Assembly (NCBI GenBank): GCA_026122225.1
Contig: JANEZZ010002355.1
Span: 620,001-684,000, forward strand
DNA: 64,000 nucleotides
From: Heloderma charlesbogerti
Taxonomy: Eukaryota; Chordata; Lepidosauria; Squamata; Helodermatidae
Direction: 5' to 3'
Shown: in pieces, positions 45,111 through 56,572 of the stretch
Layout of the letters: every line of letters begins with the position of its first letter
How positions within the stretch are numbered: position 1 is the stretch's first letter
The notes under the pieces: model-generated
Told to the model about the DNA's origin: nothing
The model's input: only the letters and a program-made list of their open reading frames with translations
Database searches by the model: none
Made by a program: the position numbers and the translations under genes

Positions 45111-45939
45111 ATCAACCTACTACTGGGTCACAGACTGGCCTAAGTTGGGTTGCACCAGCAGCAATACCACCATACAGGTATATAGTTTTTAAAAAACTGA
45201 ACACAGGTCCAGGGCTGAGAAGGTTGAAGACAACTGTGCATTTGTTGAAGACAACAATTACATAGAACAGAAACTGCATGCTTGGCCAGGGCTCTGCTAG
45301 AGCCAGAGAGCAAAATATCAGAGAAAGGCCCCTAGCCATTTTCATACAGGTAAGTATCCCTGCTTTTTATACCCCCCCCCCAGCCTGTTGGAGAGCTCTG
45401 GAGAACTCACAAGCATGCACTTTTTTCCTGAAATTGTGTTGGGTCCTAATAAAGGTGTTGCCCAACTGTGGATTTTAGATTTTTTTCCCCTCATGGATCA
45501 ATATGGCTATCTTTCTTCTTAATTGCTCTTCTTTTTTATGAGGTGCACTGGTGTGTTCACAGGGCCAAATGACACACAACATTATTCACATGGTTGGGGC
45601 AGTCATGCAGTTTTTTCCAAACTGAATTGCTCATGTAGGGCCCCCTGAGCTAGATCAGCACTGTGGCATGGGAAAGGGGGCTGTAAGTCTTTGCCCCTGC
45701 CATGGCCTTGATCCAAATCAGACTCTCTCCTGTGCTCACTATTCACCATGGAAGGAAAACTTCCACTGGGAACAAAAGGAGCTTTTCTCTCATTGCAAAT
45801 GGCAAGTGTGTGTATACGTGGGTCTCCGATTCTGACTGGGACTCTTGTGGAGGCAAAGGATTAAAGCCCCCTCACCCATGCCATAGTCCTGACCCAGTTC
45901 ATCCCCCTCAGCTATTTCATTGTTTAAAATCTCATACAC

Positions 45940-46487
45940 CTAGCCAAACCACATCAATAATGTCACATGTCATTTGGCCCACATTTACCTGATCTGCATG
46001 GTGGAGGGCACATATGTAAGGACTACCAAACGAGCCAATAGATCCACAGTTGTAGCAAAAAGCAGATGAAATTCATGCTGAGAATATGTTTTAGATACTA
46101 AAAAGGTAGACACATGGGCACCAAGCTAAACTTGCTGTGACAACTGAAAGCACAAGGTCTAAAGTTGACCTAGGACCATTCAAGACTTGGAAGTTCAATC
46201 AGGTCTGGTAAAATTCAATAAAATGAAATGCAAGAAACCGGATGTAACAAGAATAGATTCTCTATGTAACAAGAATAGATCGCACAGGAAGTTTAGCTTG
46301 GTGTACACATACCTACATGTTTAGTATATAAAACATATTATCAGCCTGAGTTTCATCTGCTTTTTGCTACAATGGTGGGTCCATTGACTTCTTGCTTCAG
46401 ACATATGCAAGGACTGCCATAAATTGTTGCCACTTATCACAAGGGAACATCATTTTTAAAGTGTGGACCACTATAACTGTGTACGAC
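45940..46487. repeat. Second copy of the long-palindrome family, split by a foldback
   Basis: aaaccacatcaataatgtca (45945) and tgccacttatcacaagggaac (46428) match the centre and right arm of 44300-44955. The copy is interrupted by the foldback 46036-46390. Confidence 0.6.
46036..46390. mobile_element. Foldback-like element with about 100-bp arms
   Basis: The left arm gtagcaaaaagcagatgaaa ... gggcaccaagctaaacttgc is complementary, with mismatches, to the right arm ggaagtttagcttggtgtac ... tttcatctgctttttgctac. The loop is about 140 bp. It is bordered by near-identical direct repeats of about 20 bp (acatatgtaaggactaccaa and acatatgcaaggactgccat), longer than a usual target duplication. Confidence 0.6.
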
Positions 46488-46821
46488 AGCAGTGTCAAAC
46501 CTCTTCCAGTCCAAGGGCCAAATTCAATTTTGGAGAGCTCTCAGGGCGGGGGCCACATTCCAGTGGTGGGTGGGGACAAAGCCAACAGGGGTGGGACCAA
46601 AAAAACTTCAGTTTAAAGGTCTTACTGCTAGTCCCTAAGCATCAGGGGTGGCATTTGAACCTTTTAGAATAGGGGGAAAAACTGCACAAAAGCCAGAAAA
46701 CTACCCCATAATTGGCAGTAGGGGGCAAGGGGGCACGGCCACCTGGGGAACCCTGGAGGGCTAGATTAGGACCCCAGGGAGGCCAGATTTGGCCCACGGG
46801 CCTCAGCTTCGGCACCCCTGC
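46488..46821. mobile_element. hAT-type non-autonomous element
   Basis: Starts agcagtgtcaaacctcttcc and ends cttcggcacccctgc. The exact octamer tgtacgac lies on both sides (46480-46487 and 46822-46829). Same family as 49293-49622 and the split copy around 50128-51905. Confidence 0.8.
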
Positions 46822-46885
46822 TGTACGACGTAAGCTTTGGGCATTGTGTTTCAAACTACCTAACTGGCAACACCTTTATTGTGGG

Positions 46886-47291
46886 TAGGGATGTATGGAC
46901 TGTGTAAAAACTGCTCCGTCTGTGATTCACAGATTGTCAGGCGCCTTTTGTTCCATCGTCTGCTCACAGACAGATGTGGATTTTTTTTTTTGTCATGCAG
47001 AAAAATATGCAAATAATTACGTAAGAGATTTGTAACAATTTACATAATTTATCTTAGTACGTAGCATTTAGTGTATTGTCCCCCCCATTCCATTCTACTT
47101 TTCCTCAGCAGAAACTTGCACATTTTCCTATGAATAAATATGCATAAATTTGTGGAAAGTAAAAAAAAAAAATCCAAAAGTACATGGACTCCGCATGGAC
47201 TGAGGGGGTCACTCCACAGCGGATTCCCCAGGTCAGATTCTTAGAAATCTGAACTCACTTTAGTCCGTCTCAAATTTCTCCAGCAGCCCTA
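46886..47291. mobile_element. hAT-type MITE, third family with TAGGGATG ends
   Basis: 406 bp, starts tagggatgtatggactgtgt, ends ctccagcagcccta. Exact 8-bp duplication attgtggg at 46878-46885 and 47292-47299. The interior has ctgtgattcacagatt-type and tttgtggaaagt-type text unlike copies A-I. Confidence 0.88.
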
Positions 47292-48489
47292 ATTGTGGGG
47301 ACCTTGAGGCCATATTTGAAGAGATGCTTGCATAGAAATAGGATATCTGCAACTCCAGAAGTTTGCTTAGCTTCAGTGAAAGTTTAGCAAGGAAAATATT
47401 ATCATTGCACATTGGGAGGTTCCTGTGCAAATAGATATCGAAATATATTTCCTCACTGGGGTTAGAAGAAAGGAGTTTTCCAGCCCATGCTGGGTGGATG
47501 TTTCTTCATTAGCTCTATTATATTTGCCAGAGAAAGCAAAGTCAAAGAAGAAAGAAAATGGCATTTATTTCTGTTTTTATTTCTAAAAATCCACTTGTTA
47601 TTTATTAAAACCAATCACTGGTGTTTTTAAAAAATCTGACAATGTTTTAATATAATCATTTAAAGTAGTTGGTTATTTTATTGTATTGTTTTGGAGGGGT
47701 TGGTTTTTGTTTTGTTGTTTTGTTTTTTACATTTTTTGACTATATTTGGCAATTGCATGTCAACATTTCCAGCCCTGTACCATTAATCACTACTGGTCTA
47801 TCATCACGAATCTGTTGAATTGTAAAATCTATTGAACACATACACCTTATCTACCCTTATTTATGTCAATGCTGAAAATTTTATAACATACCATTAAACT
47901 CCTGAGCTAAATTCATTCGGAGAGCGTTGAAAGGAAGAGGTTTCTGCCAGACAAAGAGCTACGGATATAAGCTGCGTCCACCCTCAGAGGAAGTGAAAGT
48001 TTAACTTGATTTTCAAGTAGTTCTAGCATTGCACAATGAGCACACAGTAATTTAAACACAGAATGTTTACCTTAAGCTCTGAAAAAAAAATCCTTGCAAT
48101 GTGATTTGCGTAGGCAGCTTTTTCTTATCCTGCTGTTACATACCCCTCACAAGCCAAACATGGCATGCAATGAAAATTGCTCCTGGAGCTTTGTCCAACT
48201 CCCCACCCTCTGGGCTTCTTCTAAGGGCATAAAGAGAGAGATGCAAATGGCTTCTGTAAAGGCAAACATGGGCCAGGTCATCAGGAACAGCTCTGATCAG
48301 CTGCTATAAAACAAGCACTTTCCCGCTATTAAAACACAGACAATTGGTGCCTGAGTTTTCTTGTTTTCCTTTTCCCTCCCCATGCTTGTTTCCCCTTTTG
48401 TACCGTATCTTTTTTAGATTCTAATCCTGAGGGCAGGGATTGTCTTCCTTTTATTGAGCTGCAAGCTATTCAAGCAACCTTTCTGTCTG
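47292..48489. other. No gene seen
   Basis: AT-rich, no repeat or exon recognised. A poly-T stretch lies at 47715-47745. Confidence 0.4.
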
Positions 48490-48720
48490 AAGAATGAGGT
48501 TTGTTTGTTTGTTTATTTATTTATTTATTTCTATACCGCCCAATAGCCGAAGCTCTCTGCGCGGTTCACAAAAATTAAAACCAAACAGCACACAATAAAA
48601 CAATTTAAAATATATAGAACATTAAAACCACAATATAACAATACAACCACAATAAAACCTAGCAGTAGTGCAGGAGTTTAAAATACAGATAGTATCAATT
48701 AACAAACAAGCATTATCATA
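48490..48720 (-). mobile_element. LINE 3' end (L2-like), inverted
   Basis: tttgtttatttatttattt tail, then ataccgcccaatagccgaag ctctctgcgcggttcaca, the complement of the shared 3' motif at 49225 and 26418, followed by an A-rich body. Confidence 0.65.
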
Positions 48721-49224
48721 GCTGCTACACTCCAAATCCACACTGCCTTAGTATCAATTCACATGATCACTTTCTACTCCAATTTCTCTGTGCAAATTTT
48801 CCACAGATCCATACACAGAGAGTACCAGGTAGACTCCAAGTACACGGAGTAGACATTTTCAGGGAGCTCTGTAATCTCAGCACCACCAATAAGTATGTAT
48901 GACCCCTAATGGAGAAATCACTGCAAAATGTTTCTGTGCTTGTTGACATGGTACTATTGCCAGAAAATTTCAGGCAGGCAAATGCCTGAAGTCTATTGTG
49001 TAGTGTCATTTATCATGGGTGAACTTGTCCTGGGACATAACAGTGCAATTCCATGCATGACTGCTCAGAAAGTAAGGCCGTTCAATGGGGCGTATTCTTA
49101 GGTAACTGTGTGTATGACTGACTGTTCAGAGTTGTTTTTAGTTATAAGTTGTTTGTGTACATTATCCGTGTGCTTTTATTAAATGGATTTTAAACTTTGT
49201 ATATTGTATTTTAATGTTTTAACT

Positions 49225-49292
49225 TCTGTAAACCACCCAGAGAGCTTTGGCCATGGAGCAGTATAGAAATGTTGTTGTTGTTGTTGTTATAG
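49225..49292 (+). mobile_element. LINE 3'-end motif with (GTT)n tail
   Basis: aaccacccagagagctttgg ... gcagtatagaaatgttgttg. The simple tail directly abuts the hAT element at 49293. Confidence 0.6.
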
Positions 49293-49622
49293 CAGGGGTG
49301 AAAAACCTCAGGCTCAGGGGCCAAATCTGGTCCTCCAGGGGCCCCCAGAAAGCCACACCCCCTTCCCCTGGCCCCAACTCCTTTCCCTTGACCACCGATT
49401 GATGGGTGGTTTCCCAGCTTTTTGTGCAGTTTTTCCTCCATCCTAAAAGGTTTAAATGCCTCTCCTAAGGCTTTGTTACTGGCTGTGAGAGCTTTAAGCT
49501 ACAATATGCTGGTATCTTTGGCCCTGCCCCTTATCTTGTGGGCCCACCATGGGAATGCAGACCCTCAGAGCTTCTCTGAAACACAATTTGGCCCTCAAGC
49601 TGAAAGAGGATCCGCACCCCTG
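49293..49622. mobile_element. hAT-type non-autonomous element
   Basis: 330 bp, ends caggggtgaaaaacctcagg and gaggatccgcacccctg. The left flank is a GTT microsatellite, so the target duplication is blurred (tgttatag against ctgtatag). Internal phrases tttgtgcagtttttcctcca and aaatgcctctcctaagg recur at 50128. Confidence 0.78.
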
Positions 49623-49919
49623 CTGTATAGGATTGGAGACATATCTAATGCCTGCTCCAACATGTATGTAGGTAGAAATATGTCACCGTATAGAAATGTA
49701 ACAGTCGTGCTACAACGCGCCTCAGAATTAGAGCCCAGTTACTACACTGATATCTCCCCTGCTAACCAAAGGGCTTGAGTGCAGCAGCAGGAGCCAGGGT
49801 TGGAACTTGTCCTGGACCAAGAGACTGCATACCCTTTCATCTAGCCTGTTATGCTCTTATAGCCAAGCCCTGATCACACAGCCTAAGAATATACCCGTAT
49901 GATACATCTGTAGGCCAGC

Positions 49920-50064
49920 CAGTGGAGGATGATGGCTCGGATTTCGGTGGGGCTGTGTATCCATTCTGGGTTTCAGTCAGAACCAGCCAGAAGTCTAAAG
50001 GTTCAGTACCCCCCAAATAGGTTCAGTACCTTGGATAGCTCCTTTAGACTTCTGTCTGCCACTG
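49920..50064. mobile_element. 145-bp MITE, CAGTGGAGG family
   Basis: Starts cagtggaggatgatggct, ends cttctgtctgccactg, with an exact 8-bp duplication aggccagc (49912-49919 and 50065-50072). Relatives at 33884-34206. Confidence 0.85.
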
Positions 50065-50207
50065 AGGCCAGCTGATCTTCTTGACCACTTAGCTGAGTCA
50101 CCTGGCTGCATCACAAGATGGCACAAGTCTTTTCCCCATTCTAAAAGGGTAAAATGCCTCTCCTAAGTCTTAGTTACTGGCAGTAAGAGCTTTAAGCTCA
50201 AGTATGC

Positions 50208-51792
50208 TGGCATTTGCAGCTTGAGATCGAGAGGCATATGCTCAAGGAACACCTAATTCCTTTGAATGAGCTCAGATCTCCAGGGCCAGATGAACTGCAT
50301 CCTAGAGTCATAAAGGAACTGGCAGGAGAACTCTCGGAGCCACTGTCTATTATCTTTGAGAAATCATGGAGGACGAGGGAAGTGCCAGATGACTGGAGGA
50401 GGGCTAATGTGGTCCCTATCTTCAAAAAGGTGGAACCTGGGAACTACAGACCAGTCAGTCTGACATCAATCCCTGGGAAAATTCTGGAGCAGATCATAAA
50501 GCAATCCATCTGTAGGCACCTTGAAAACAATGCAGTGTTTACGCAAAACCAACATGGATTTGTCAAGAACAAATTCTGCCAGATGAATCTGATCTCATTT
50601 TTTGATCAGGTAACCTCCCTTGTGGACTGTAGGAATGCTGTGGACATAATATACCTCAACTTTAGCAAAGCTTTCAACAAAGTGCCCCATGATATCCTGA
50701 TGAGCAAACTAGCTCAAAGTGGGTTAGATGAAACAACGATCCGGTGGATCCACAGTTGGCTACAGAATCGGACTCAAAGAGTGCTTATTAATGGGATCTT
50801 CTCAAACTGGGGAGAGGTAATGAGCAGGGTACCGCAGAGCTCAGTCCTGGGCCCAGTGCTCTTCAACAGTTGTATTAATGACTTGGATGAGGAGGTGCAG
50901 GGAATGCTTATCAAATCTTCAGATGACACAAAATTGGGCAGGATAGCTAATACCTTGGAAGACAGAAACAAAATTAAAACTGATCTTCATAGACTGGAGC
51001 ACTGGGCAGAAGACAACAGAATGAAATTCAATAGGGATAAATGCCAAGTTCTGCACCTAGGAAAAAGAAACCAAAAGCACAGTTACAAGATGGGGGGTAC
51101 TTGGCTCAACAATAGAAGTGAGAAGGATCTTGTTGTTGATCACAAGCTGAATATGAGCCAATAATGTGATGTGGTTGCAAAAGAGGCAAATGCTATTTTG
51201 GGCTGCATTAATAGAAGCATAGCTTCCAAATCCCAGGAAGTACTAGTTCCCCTCTACTCAGCACTGGTTAGGCCTCATCTGGAGTACTGTGTCCAGTTCT
51301 GGGCACCACACTTTAAGAAGGATGCAGACAAACTGGAGAGGGTTCAGAGGAGGGCAACAAAGATGATCAGGGGACTGGAAACAAAGCCCTGTGAGGAGAG
51401 ACTGAAAGAATGCGGCATGTTTAGCCTTGAGAAGAGAAGACTGAGGGGAGATGTGATAGTGCTCTTCAAGTACCTGAAAGGTTGTCACAGAGAGGAAGGC
51501 CAGGATTGTTTCTCGATCATCCCAGACTGCAGGACATGGAATAATGGGCTCAAGTTACAAGAAACCAGATTCCGTCTGAACATCAGGAAAAACGTCCTGA
51601 TTTTAGAGTAATATGACAATGATACCAATTACCTACGGAGGCGGTGGGCTCTCCCACACTGGAGGCATTCAAGATGAAGCTGGACAGCCATCTGTCAAGG
51701 ATGCTCTGACTTGGATTGCTGCACTGAGCAAGGGGTTAGAGTCGATGGTCTTATAGGCCCCTTCCAACCCTACTATTCTATGATTCTATGAT
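50208..51792 (+). mobile_element. CR1 LINE, 5'-truncated, longest copy
   Basis: 1.58 kb covering most of the RT domain, the C-terminus and the 3' UTR, ending ttctatgattctatg. About one third of a full CR1. A weak atttgcag/atttctgg pair may be the target duplication. Confidence 0.93.
50214..51611 (+). pseudogene. CR1 reverse transcriptase, inactivated
   Basis: 50214-51164 reads PGPDELHPRVIKELAGELSE, ANVVPIFKKVEPGNYRPVSL, NLISFFDQVTSLVDCRNAVD and YLNFSKAFNKVPHDILMSKL. Motif A has Asn where the catalytic Asp is expected. The usual FADD is SSDD, still followed by TKLG. A stop at 51164 separates the C-terminal part 51171-51611 ([40 protein letters not shown]). Inactive on both counts. Confidence 0.92.
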
Positions 51793-51905
51793 TTCTGGGC
51801 CCGGCCTGTTTGCCTTTGGCCCTGCCCACCCCTGGAAAGCAGCACTCTGGCAGCATCTCCAAAATGGAGTACGTTCCTTAGGCTGAAAGAGGATCGACAC
51901 CCCTG

Positions 51906-52344
51906 GATCACCTAAGCTCCTTACAGAGTACTTTGGTGAGGTGCATCCACTAGACCTCTCGGAACAAAAAATAAAGGGGGTCGAGGAGTGATTGCTGTTT
52001 TTCCAAATGTAGCTTAATGAAGCCCGTATATATCATACCAGTATGATGTATTGGTGCAAGTGAACGTCATGGTGGTGCTAGGCCTTGTTATAGGAACATA
52101 GCAACCAACCGTAGACATCACTCACTATAAGCTAAGCCAGCGCATTGGGAGAAGGCTTCAAGCATGGCCTTCTTTCCAATGCTTTGTAAATATAGTGAGA
52201 TTTTGGCACAGGGGTTCATTCTAACATGTAATTCTCCCACATGCAACTGCGATGGTACAGTCCACTTCTTGAGTACTGTAATCTGTCCATAGGCATCCAT
52301 TCCATTCAGGGATATTCTGATGGCGAATTGCTACAAACAAGTTA
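51906..52344. other. No gene seen
   Basis: Unrecognised sequence between the hAT and the next DNA transposon piece. Confidence 0.4.
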
Positions 52345-52475
52345 GGACTGGGGTGACCATCTGTCCTACCTTAGAGTACCGTACATTTTTTAAAGGGCTG
52401 TCAGAGGACAGTCCTCTATTTGAAGGCATCCCCTATTTGAAGGGCAGTCCGGAACAAATCTGGGTTTAGTGTAAT
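52345..52475 (+). mobile_element. TAGGGTGGCC-family fragment
   Basis: ggggtgaccatctgtcctac, gaggacagtcctctatttga and gggcagtccggaacaaatct correspond to the left third of 528-842. Confidence 0.65.
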
Positions 52476-52865
52476 TCCTTTTCCTTTCTTTTCTTTTTTT
52501 TTAATATCTTCACTGCTGAATATTTTAAGCATATTTTTGTTCAACTGAAGTTTTTTAATCTATTGGCTATATTTAGCTGTGTGTTTTGTTTTTTTTTTCA
52601 AACTAATCATTGATCCTGTATGGAAGAAAATAAGTATTTGGGATGGAGTGCAAGGACTCAGTTTGCAAAATGCAGTATTGCAGTCTCTGGCATGGTTTGG
52701 GAAGCAAGGGGAGAACCCTTTATTACGGCCCATCTCTCAGTACCACTACACACAGGCAATAGCTGGATGGCGAGAGGGCATTTTTATTTTTTTACTCTAT
52801 GAACTGTTGGACCTGTTTATCCAAGGAGCAGCCCCCATTGAAATGAATGGGAAAAATGTCACTTG

Positions 52866-53172
52866 AGTGGCCATGTGTCCTACTTTACAGAGGACAGTCC
52901 TATGTTTGAAGGCAGTGCAGTCCAAGTCCAGCTTAAGGATAAAGAACCATAAGAAGGGAGAGCAGCAAAGGCCTTGAAGATGCCCATCCACAATTTACAC
53001 CTAGATGGCAGAATGGTCACCTGGTCACGGTATTCCCCACTATATTGAGATGTATTGTATTTCTATTTACACTATAGTAATAATTTCTAAGTGTGAATCT
53101 ATACATATATGTTAGCCTATGCAAATTTTATGCAAACTGGTATCCACTTTTGTCCTCTTCTGTGTAAGTGGG
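52866..53172 (+). mobile_element. TAGGGTGGCC-family DNA transposon
   Basis: gagtggccatgtgtcctact, then cagaggacagtcctatgttt, ggtcacctggtcacggtatt and a right half ending tcctcttctgtgtaagtgg. Nearly complete but with a decayed right terminus. Confidence 0.72.
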
Positions 53173-53656
53173 AAATGTTACGCTACCATTAGGCAAAGTG
53201 AGGCAGTCACCTCAAGTGACTGCCTCACTGAGGGGGGTGGAATGGATAGAGCTGTATGTGCCATGTGACCTGCCCCCTAAGCTTCCCTGCTGCCCTCAAG
53301 TGAATGTTGAAATAAGATTCAACTGCCAGTGGTTGCCTTTTGTACATGGAATGTGGGAAGGAGGCAACATCTTGGCCTTGGCCTCAGGCAGCAAGGTGTT
53401 TTGGGCCTGATAAGTGGCCATGCTTGTCAGGAGTATCTCGTTCCCTGTCATTCAGGCTTCGCTTACCCATGAGTCTCCCCTGATTTTGGCACAGCACAGA
53501 ACAGGAATCACTTTATTCAACATCAGTAAAAGTCCAGAGATAAGAAACTCTATGCAACTCCCTAAGCAATGTCTCTTCGCCGAGCATTGGAAATATTATA
53601 AATCCAAACATTCCAATAATCACAAAATTTGTATAAATGTCTCATTAAAAACACAC
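53173..53656. other. No gene; possible fragment of a second LTR
   Basis: 53425 begins tgtcaggagtatctcgttcc, followed by ggaatcactttattcaacat (an inverted AATAAAG), which resembles the minus-strand start of the LTRs described here. No matching other end was found. Confidence 0.35.
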
Positions 53657-54232
53657 TGTCAGGATTCCTTTAGCCCCCACTTTATTTCACTGCCGAAGAC
53701 AAACACAGATGAAAGGCTTCAGTATACAGCTTTTAATCCATTACCATTTACCACACAGGGTCATACAGATGCAAATTCTCAGTGACTCTCAGTCTACAAA
53801 GGAATGCCTTCAGGGGAATTCAAAAGGTAGTTAAGAGAGTTGCCTGCCATCTGAAGAGGAAGGTGGGCTCACTAGCCTAACAGAGGGGCGGAGGACCCTC
53901 TGTCTCGTGAGGTCTTTGAGCGCAGCTTCTCACACAAGGCCAGTCAGGTAGACTGACTAAGTTCTGCCCCTGCCTTCTCCCTCTTTGCTCTGCATCTGCG
54001 CCTGGCATCTATTAGATCAGATTCTCCACACCCCACCTCCTTCTGTTCCCTGTCTCTCACAGGGGTATGTGGAGAGGAACCCTCACCCTCAGCTTGCTGG
54101 GCGTTTGTAACCTGAGAAGCCAGCCCAGGCATGTCTGAACTAGCCTGGGAAAACACTTCCCCCATGTCTGGCGGTTCTCCTTCAGAATCTGAACTGCTAT
54201 CCCACTCCCTGAGCTCAGAAACAACCCTGACA
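53657..54232 (-). mobile_element. Solo LTR, Gypsy-like, divergent copy 3
   Basis: 576 bp, plus-strand ends tgtcaggattcctttagccc and aacaaccctgaca, with a 5-bp duplication cacac on both sides (the right one lies in a CA run, so the match is weaker evidence). The minus-strand frame includes REWDSSSDSEGEPPD and ARRRCRAKREKAGAE, the counterpart of the acidic frame in the other two LTRs but with clear divergence. Confidence 0.8.
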
Positions 54233-54520
54233 CACACACAGACACACACCAAAGCACCAAACCTAGATGTAGAAAAGGATAACTAATGTAATATCTCAAG
54301 TTAGAAATAGAATTTCAGAATTTTTTTTCCTGTATGAAAAGTAATATTAAAATATCTCAAACCCACCATGCATAAATATAATGAAAAATAAGCTAACATT
54401 ATTTAGTTTAGAGGTTTACAGGTCATAATGGGCACAATGTCTAGATCTGATTTTAAAAAGTGATAGTAGTTTATGCTAAGAATGCCTAAATGTTTAGCAT
54501 TATGGCACATCCCAGCCAAT

Positions 54521-54913
54521 TAGGGACGTACGTCATTTGCAAATCAGCCCTTTTGGGGCCGAGAGATTCCTGCAGCCTGCCTGGCTCAGCTTGCATTTGC
54601 AAGTGGAGCCACAGGTTTCCCCTGAAATCCAGGAACTTTATCGGTGGGTTGTTGTTGTTTTCCGTAAATAGGAAGTTGCATAAATTACACCTTGCAATTT
54701 ACGCAATTTGCACAACTTCTGGCCACAATTTGCTTAATTTGTGCAACTTTCTATTTACAGGGGAAAAAAACCAGAAAATCCATGAGTTGGCTCAACCCAA
54801 TGTAGATCCAAGTTGGGTCAGCTCACAGGGAAGTGATCTGAAATCGGGGGGGGGGGGAGCTGATGAAAGCTCAGTAAACTCCACCCCCTGGATGGATTCC
54901 TCCAACATCCCTA
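54521..54913. mobile_element. hAT-type MITE, fourth family with TAGGGATG-like ends
   Basis: 393 bp, starts tagggacgtacgtcatttgc, ends ctccaacatcccta. Flanks cagccaat and ctaccaat agree at 6 of 8. The interior palindrome at 54655-54770 pairs gtaaataggaagttgcataa with ttgtgcaactttctatttac. Confidence 0.78.
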
Positions 54914-55569
54914 CTACCAATAGACCAATATGCAATAAAGGGCATTTAATCACATGTTGAATTACTGTCTTTCGGATTTGAATTCCTGTAATTGGATTGG
55001 ACTACAAAGCAGTCAGTCTGATGATCAATGTTTCAGGCAGGTGGGCTGATACAAAGGACTGGAATATATTTACTGGCCAAAGTAATTTGCTGATTGCTAG
55101 CACCATAAGTTGCCTCACTAAAGGTAATATATTTGTGTGGTATACATGCAATAAGGAAATATTTTGTGTGTGTTTATTAAATCAAACGAATATTTATAAT
55201 AATGCTTCTTAGTATTCATATAGTGATTTCAAATTTTTAGCACACCGCTTATTTTTACAGTGCAGTCCTATATTCTGTCTACTCAGAAGTAAATCCTACT
55301 GAGTTCAGTGGCACTTACTCCCATGTAACTGGCTATCTTTAATATCTTAATCTTGAATCGGCTGCTCTAAGTATTAATTTTACTGCTGGCTCTTTAATGT
55401 TCTAAATGTTTAATATTGTATTACTTTGATACGTTTATTTTTGATTTTTTGTGTTTGGTTATTTTGTTGCTGTTGTTGCTGCTGCTGTTGCTGTTATTTA
55501 GGATTGTAAACCACCCCAAGATGATTTGTGAGTTGGGTGGTATACAAATCTAACAAATAAACAAAAAAT
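54914..55569. other. No gene; LINE/SINE scraps
   Basis: 55255-55330 is the dispersed repeat with actcagaagtaaatcctact. 55490-55565 looks like a LINE 3' end (gtaaaccaccccaagatgat ... caaataaac). Confidence 0.45.
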
Positions 55570-55757
55570 ATAATACTCATATTTTTAATCTTTACAACAT
55601 CCCCATAAGGTAGGCCAGTAGTATTATCCCCATATGGCATAACTGAGATCTGAGGCTAAGAAAGAGTGGCTCCCCTCAGGTGCAGTGAGATCATGGCAGA
55701 AGCAGCTTTTGAATCAGCAATTTCCTGATTTGTACTCTTATACTATACTGGCTCTCC
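55570..55757 (-). mobile_element. MIR-like ancient SINE, inverted
   Basis: tttttaatctttacaacatc ccc ataaggtaggc, tattatccccatatggcata and actgagatctgaggct are the inverted MIR core with substitutions. MIR elements predate the amniote radiation, so this marks old, undisturbed intron. Confidence 0.6.
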
Positions 55758-56572
55758 AATCAAAACATTAGAACTACTTGCCAACCTAGCCAGAGTCTAA
55801 TTCAGATATTTATCGGTCATTTTCACAGACAGTTCTATTTTTAGTTTAACATTTCCAAACTGCTCTTTGGAGAGGGTATTAGTGTCAAGGTCCCATTGTT
55901 CTCCTGCACAAATATACACCTCTGGTTTCTTTTCCTTCTTTAAAGATCAAAAGACCCCAGTGTGTTGTATGAATATTTGGCATTTGTGGATCCTGATTTC
56001 TAGATGACCACTCCAAGGTATATTATTTCCAGCAGGAAAGCAAGTTCCTCAATTTGGATTCTTAAGAACAACAACAAAATTAGGCCAGCAACATTAAGGA
56101 GTTTTGCTGATGCAATTAAAACATGTTGAGAAGCATGAAAAAGCACATGACCATTGCAGTTTCTCTCTCTCTCTCTCTCCCTCCCTCCCTCTCACTCTCC
56201 CTTCCTTTCTTCCTTCTTTCTCTGGGGCAAATATTGTCCAAAGACAAGTTCATATCAGAGAGGAATAGTCTAGTTATCTAAGCAATCCTGTTTTCTGGTG
56301 TGGATGACATTTGCATTTTTTACTTGGTTTCAGAAATCCCCTTTAGTGTAGCTCCTGAGTTGTAGCTTGAGATCCTTCTGCTGGCCCAGCCTTTCCTTGA
56401 TGTAAAGGGAGTTCATCCAATCACTGCCAGGGGCTTCATCGCCACCAATACCACCTCAAAAATCATGTAGTGAATTTCAGTATAAATGGGATTCACTGGC
56501 AGATGATGATACATGGGACAAACTAGGCATGCTGGGTCAGCTGTTCACATGTCTACCCAATCACATATAATA
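55758..56572. other. No gene; (TC)n at 56162-56222
   Basis: Unique-looking apart from the pyrimidine simple repeat. Confidence 0.4.

Larger units (their letters stand above)
50128..51905. mobile_element. hAT-type element split by CR1
   Basis: Left half 50128-50213 (ttccccattctaaaagggta ... gctttaagctcaagtatgct) and right half 51796-51905 (cctttggccctgcccacccc ... gaggatcgacacccctg) match the two halves of 49293-49622. The 1.58-kb CR1 lies between, so this hAT copy is older than the CR1 insertion. Confidence 0.72.
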
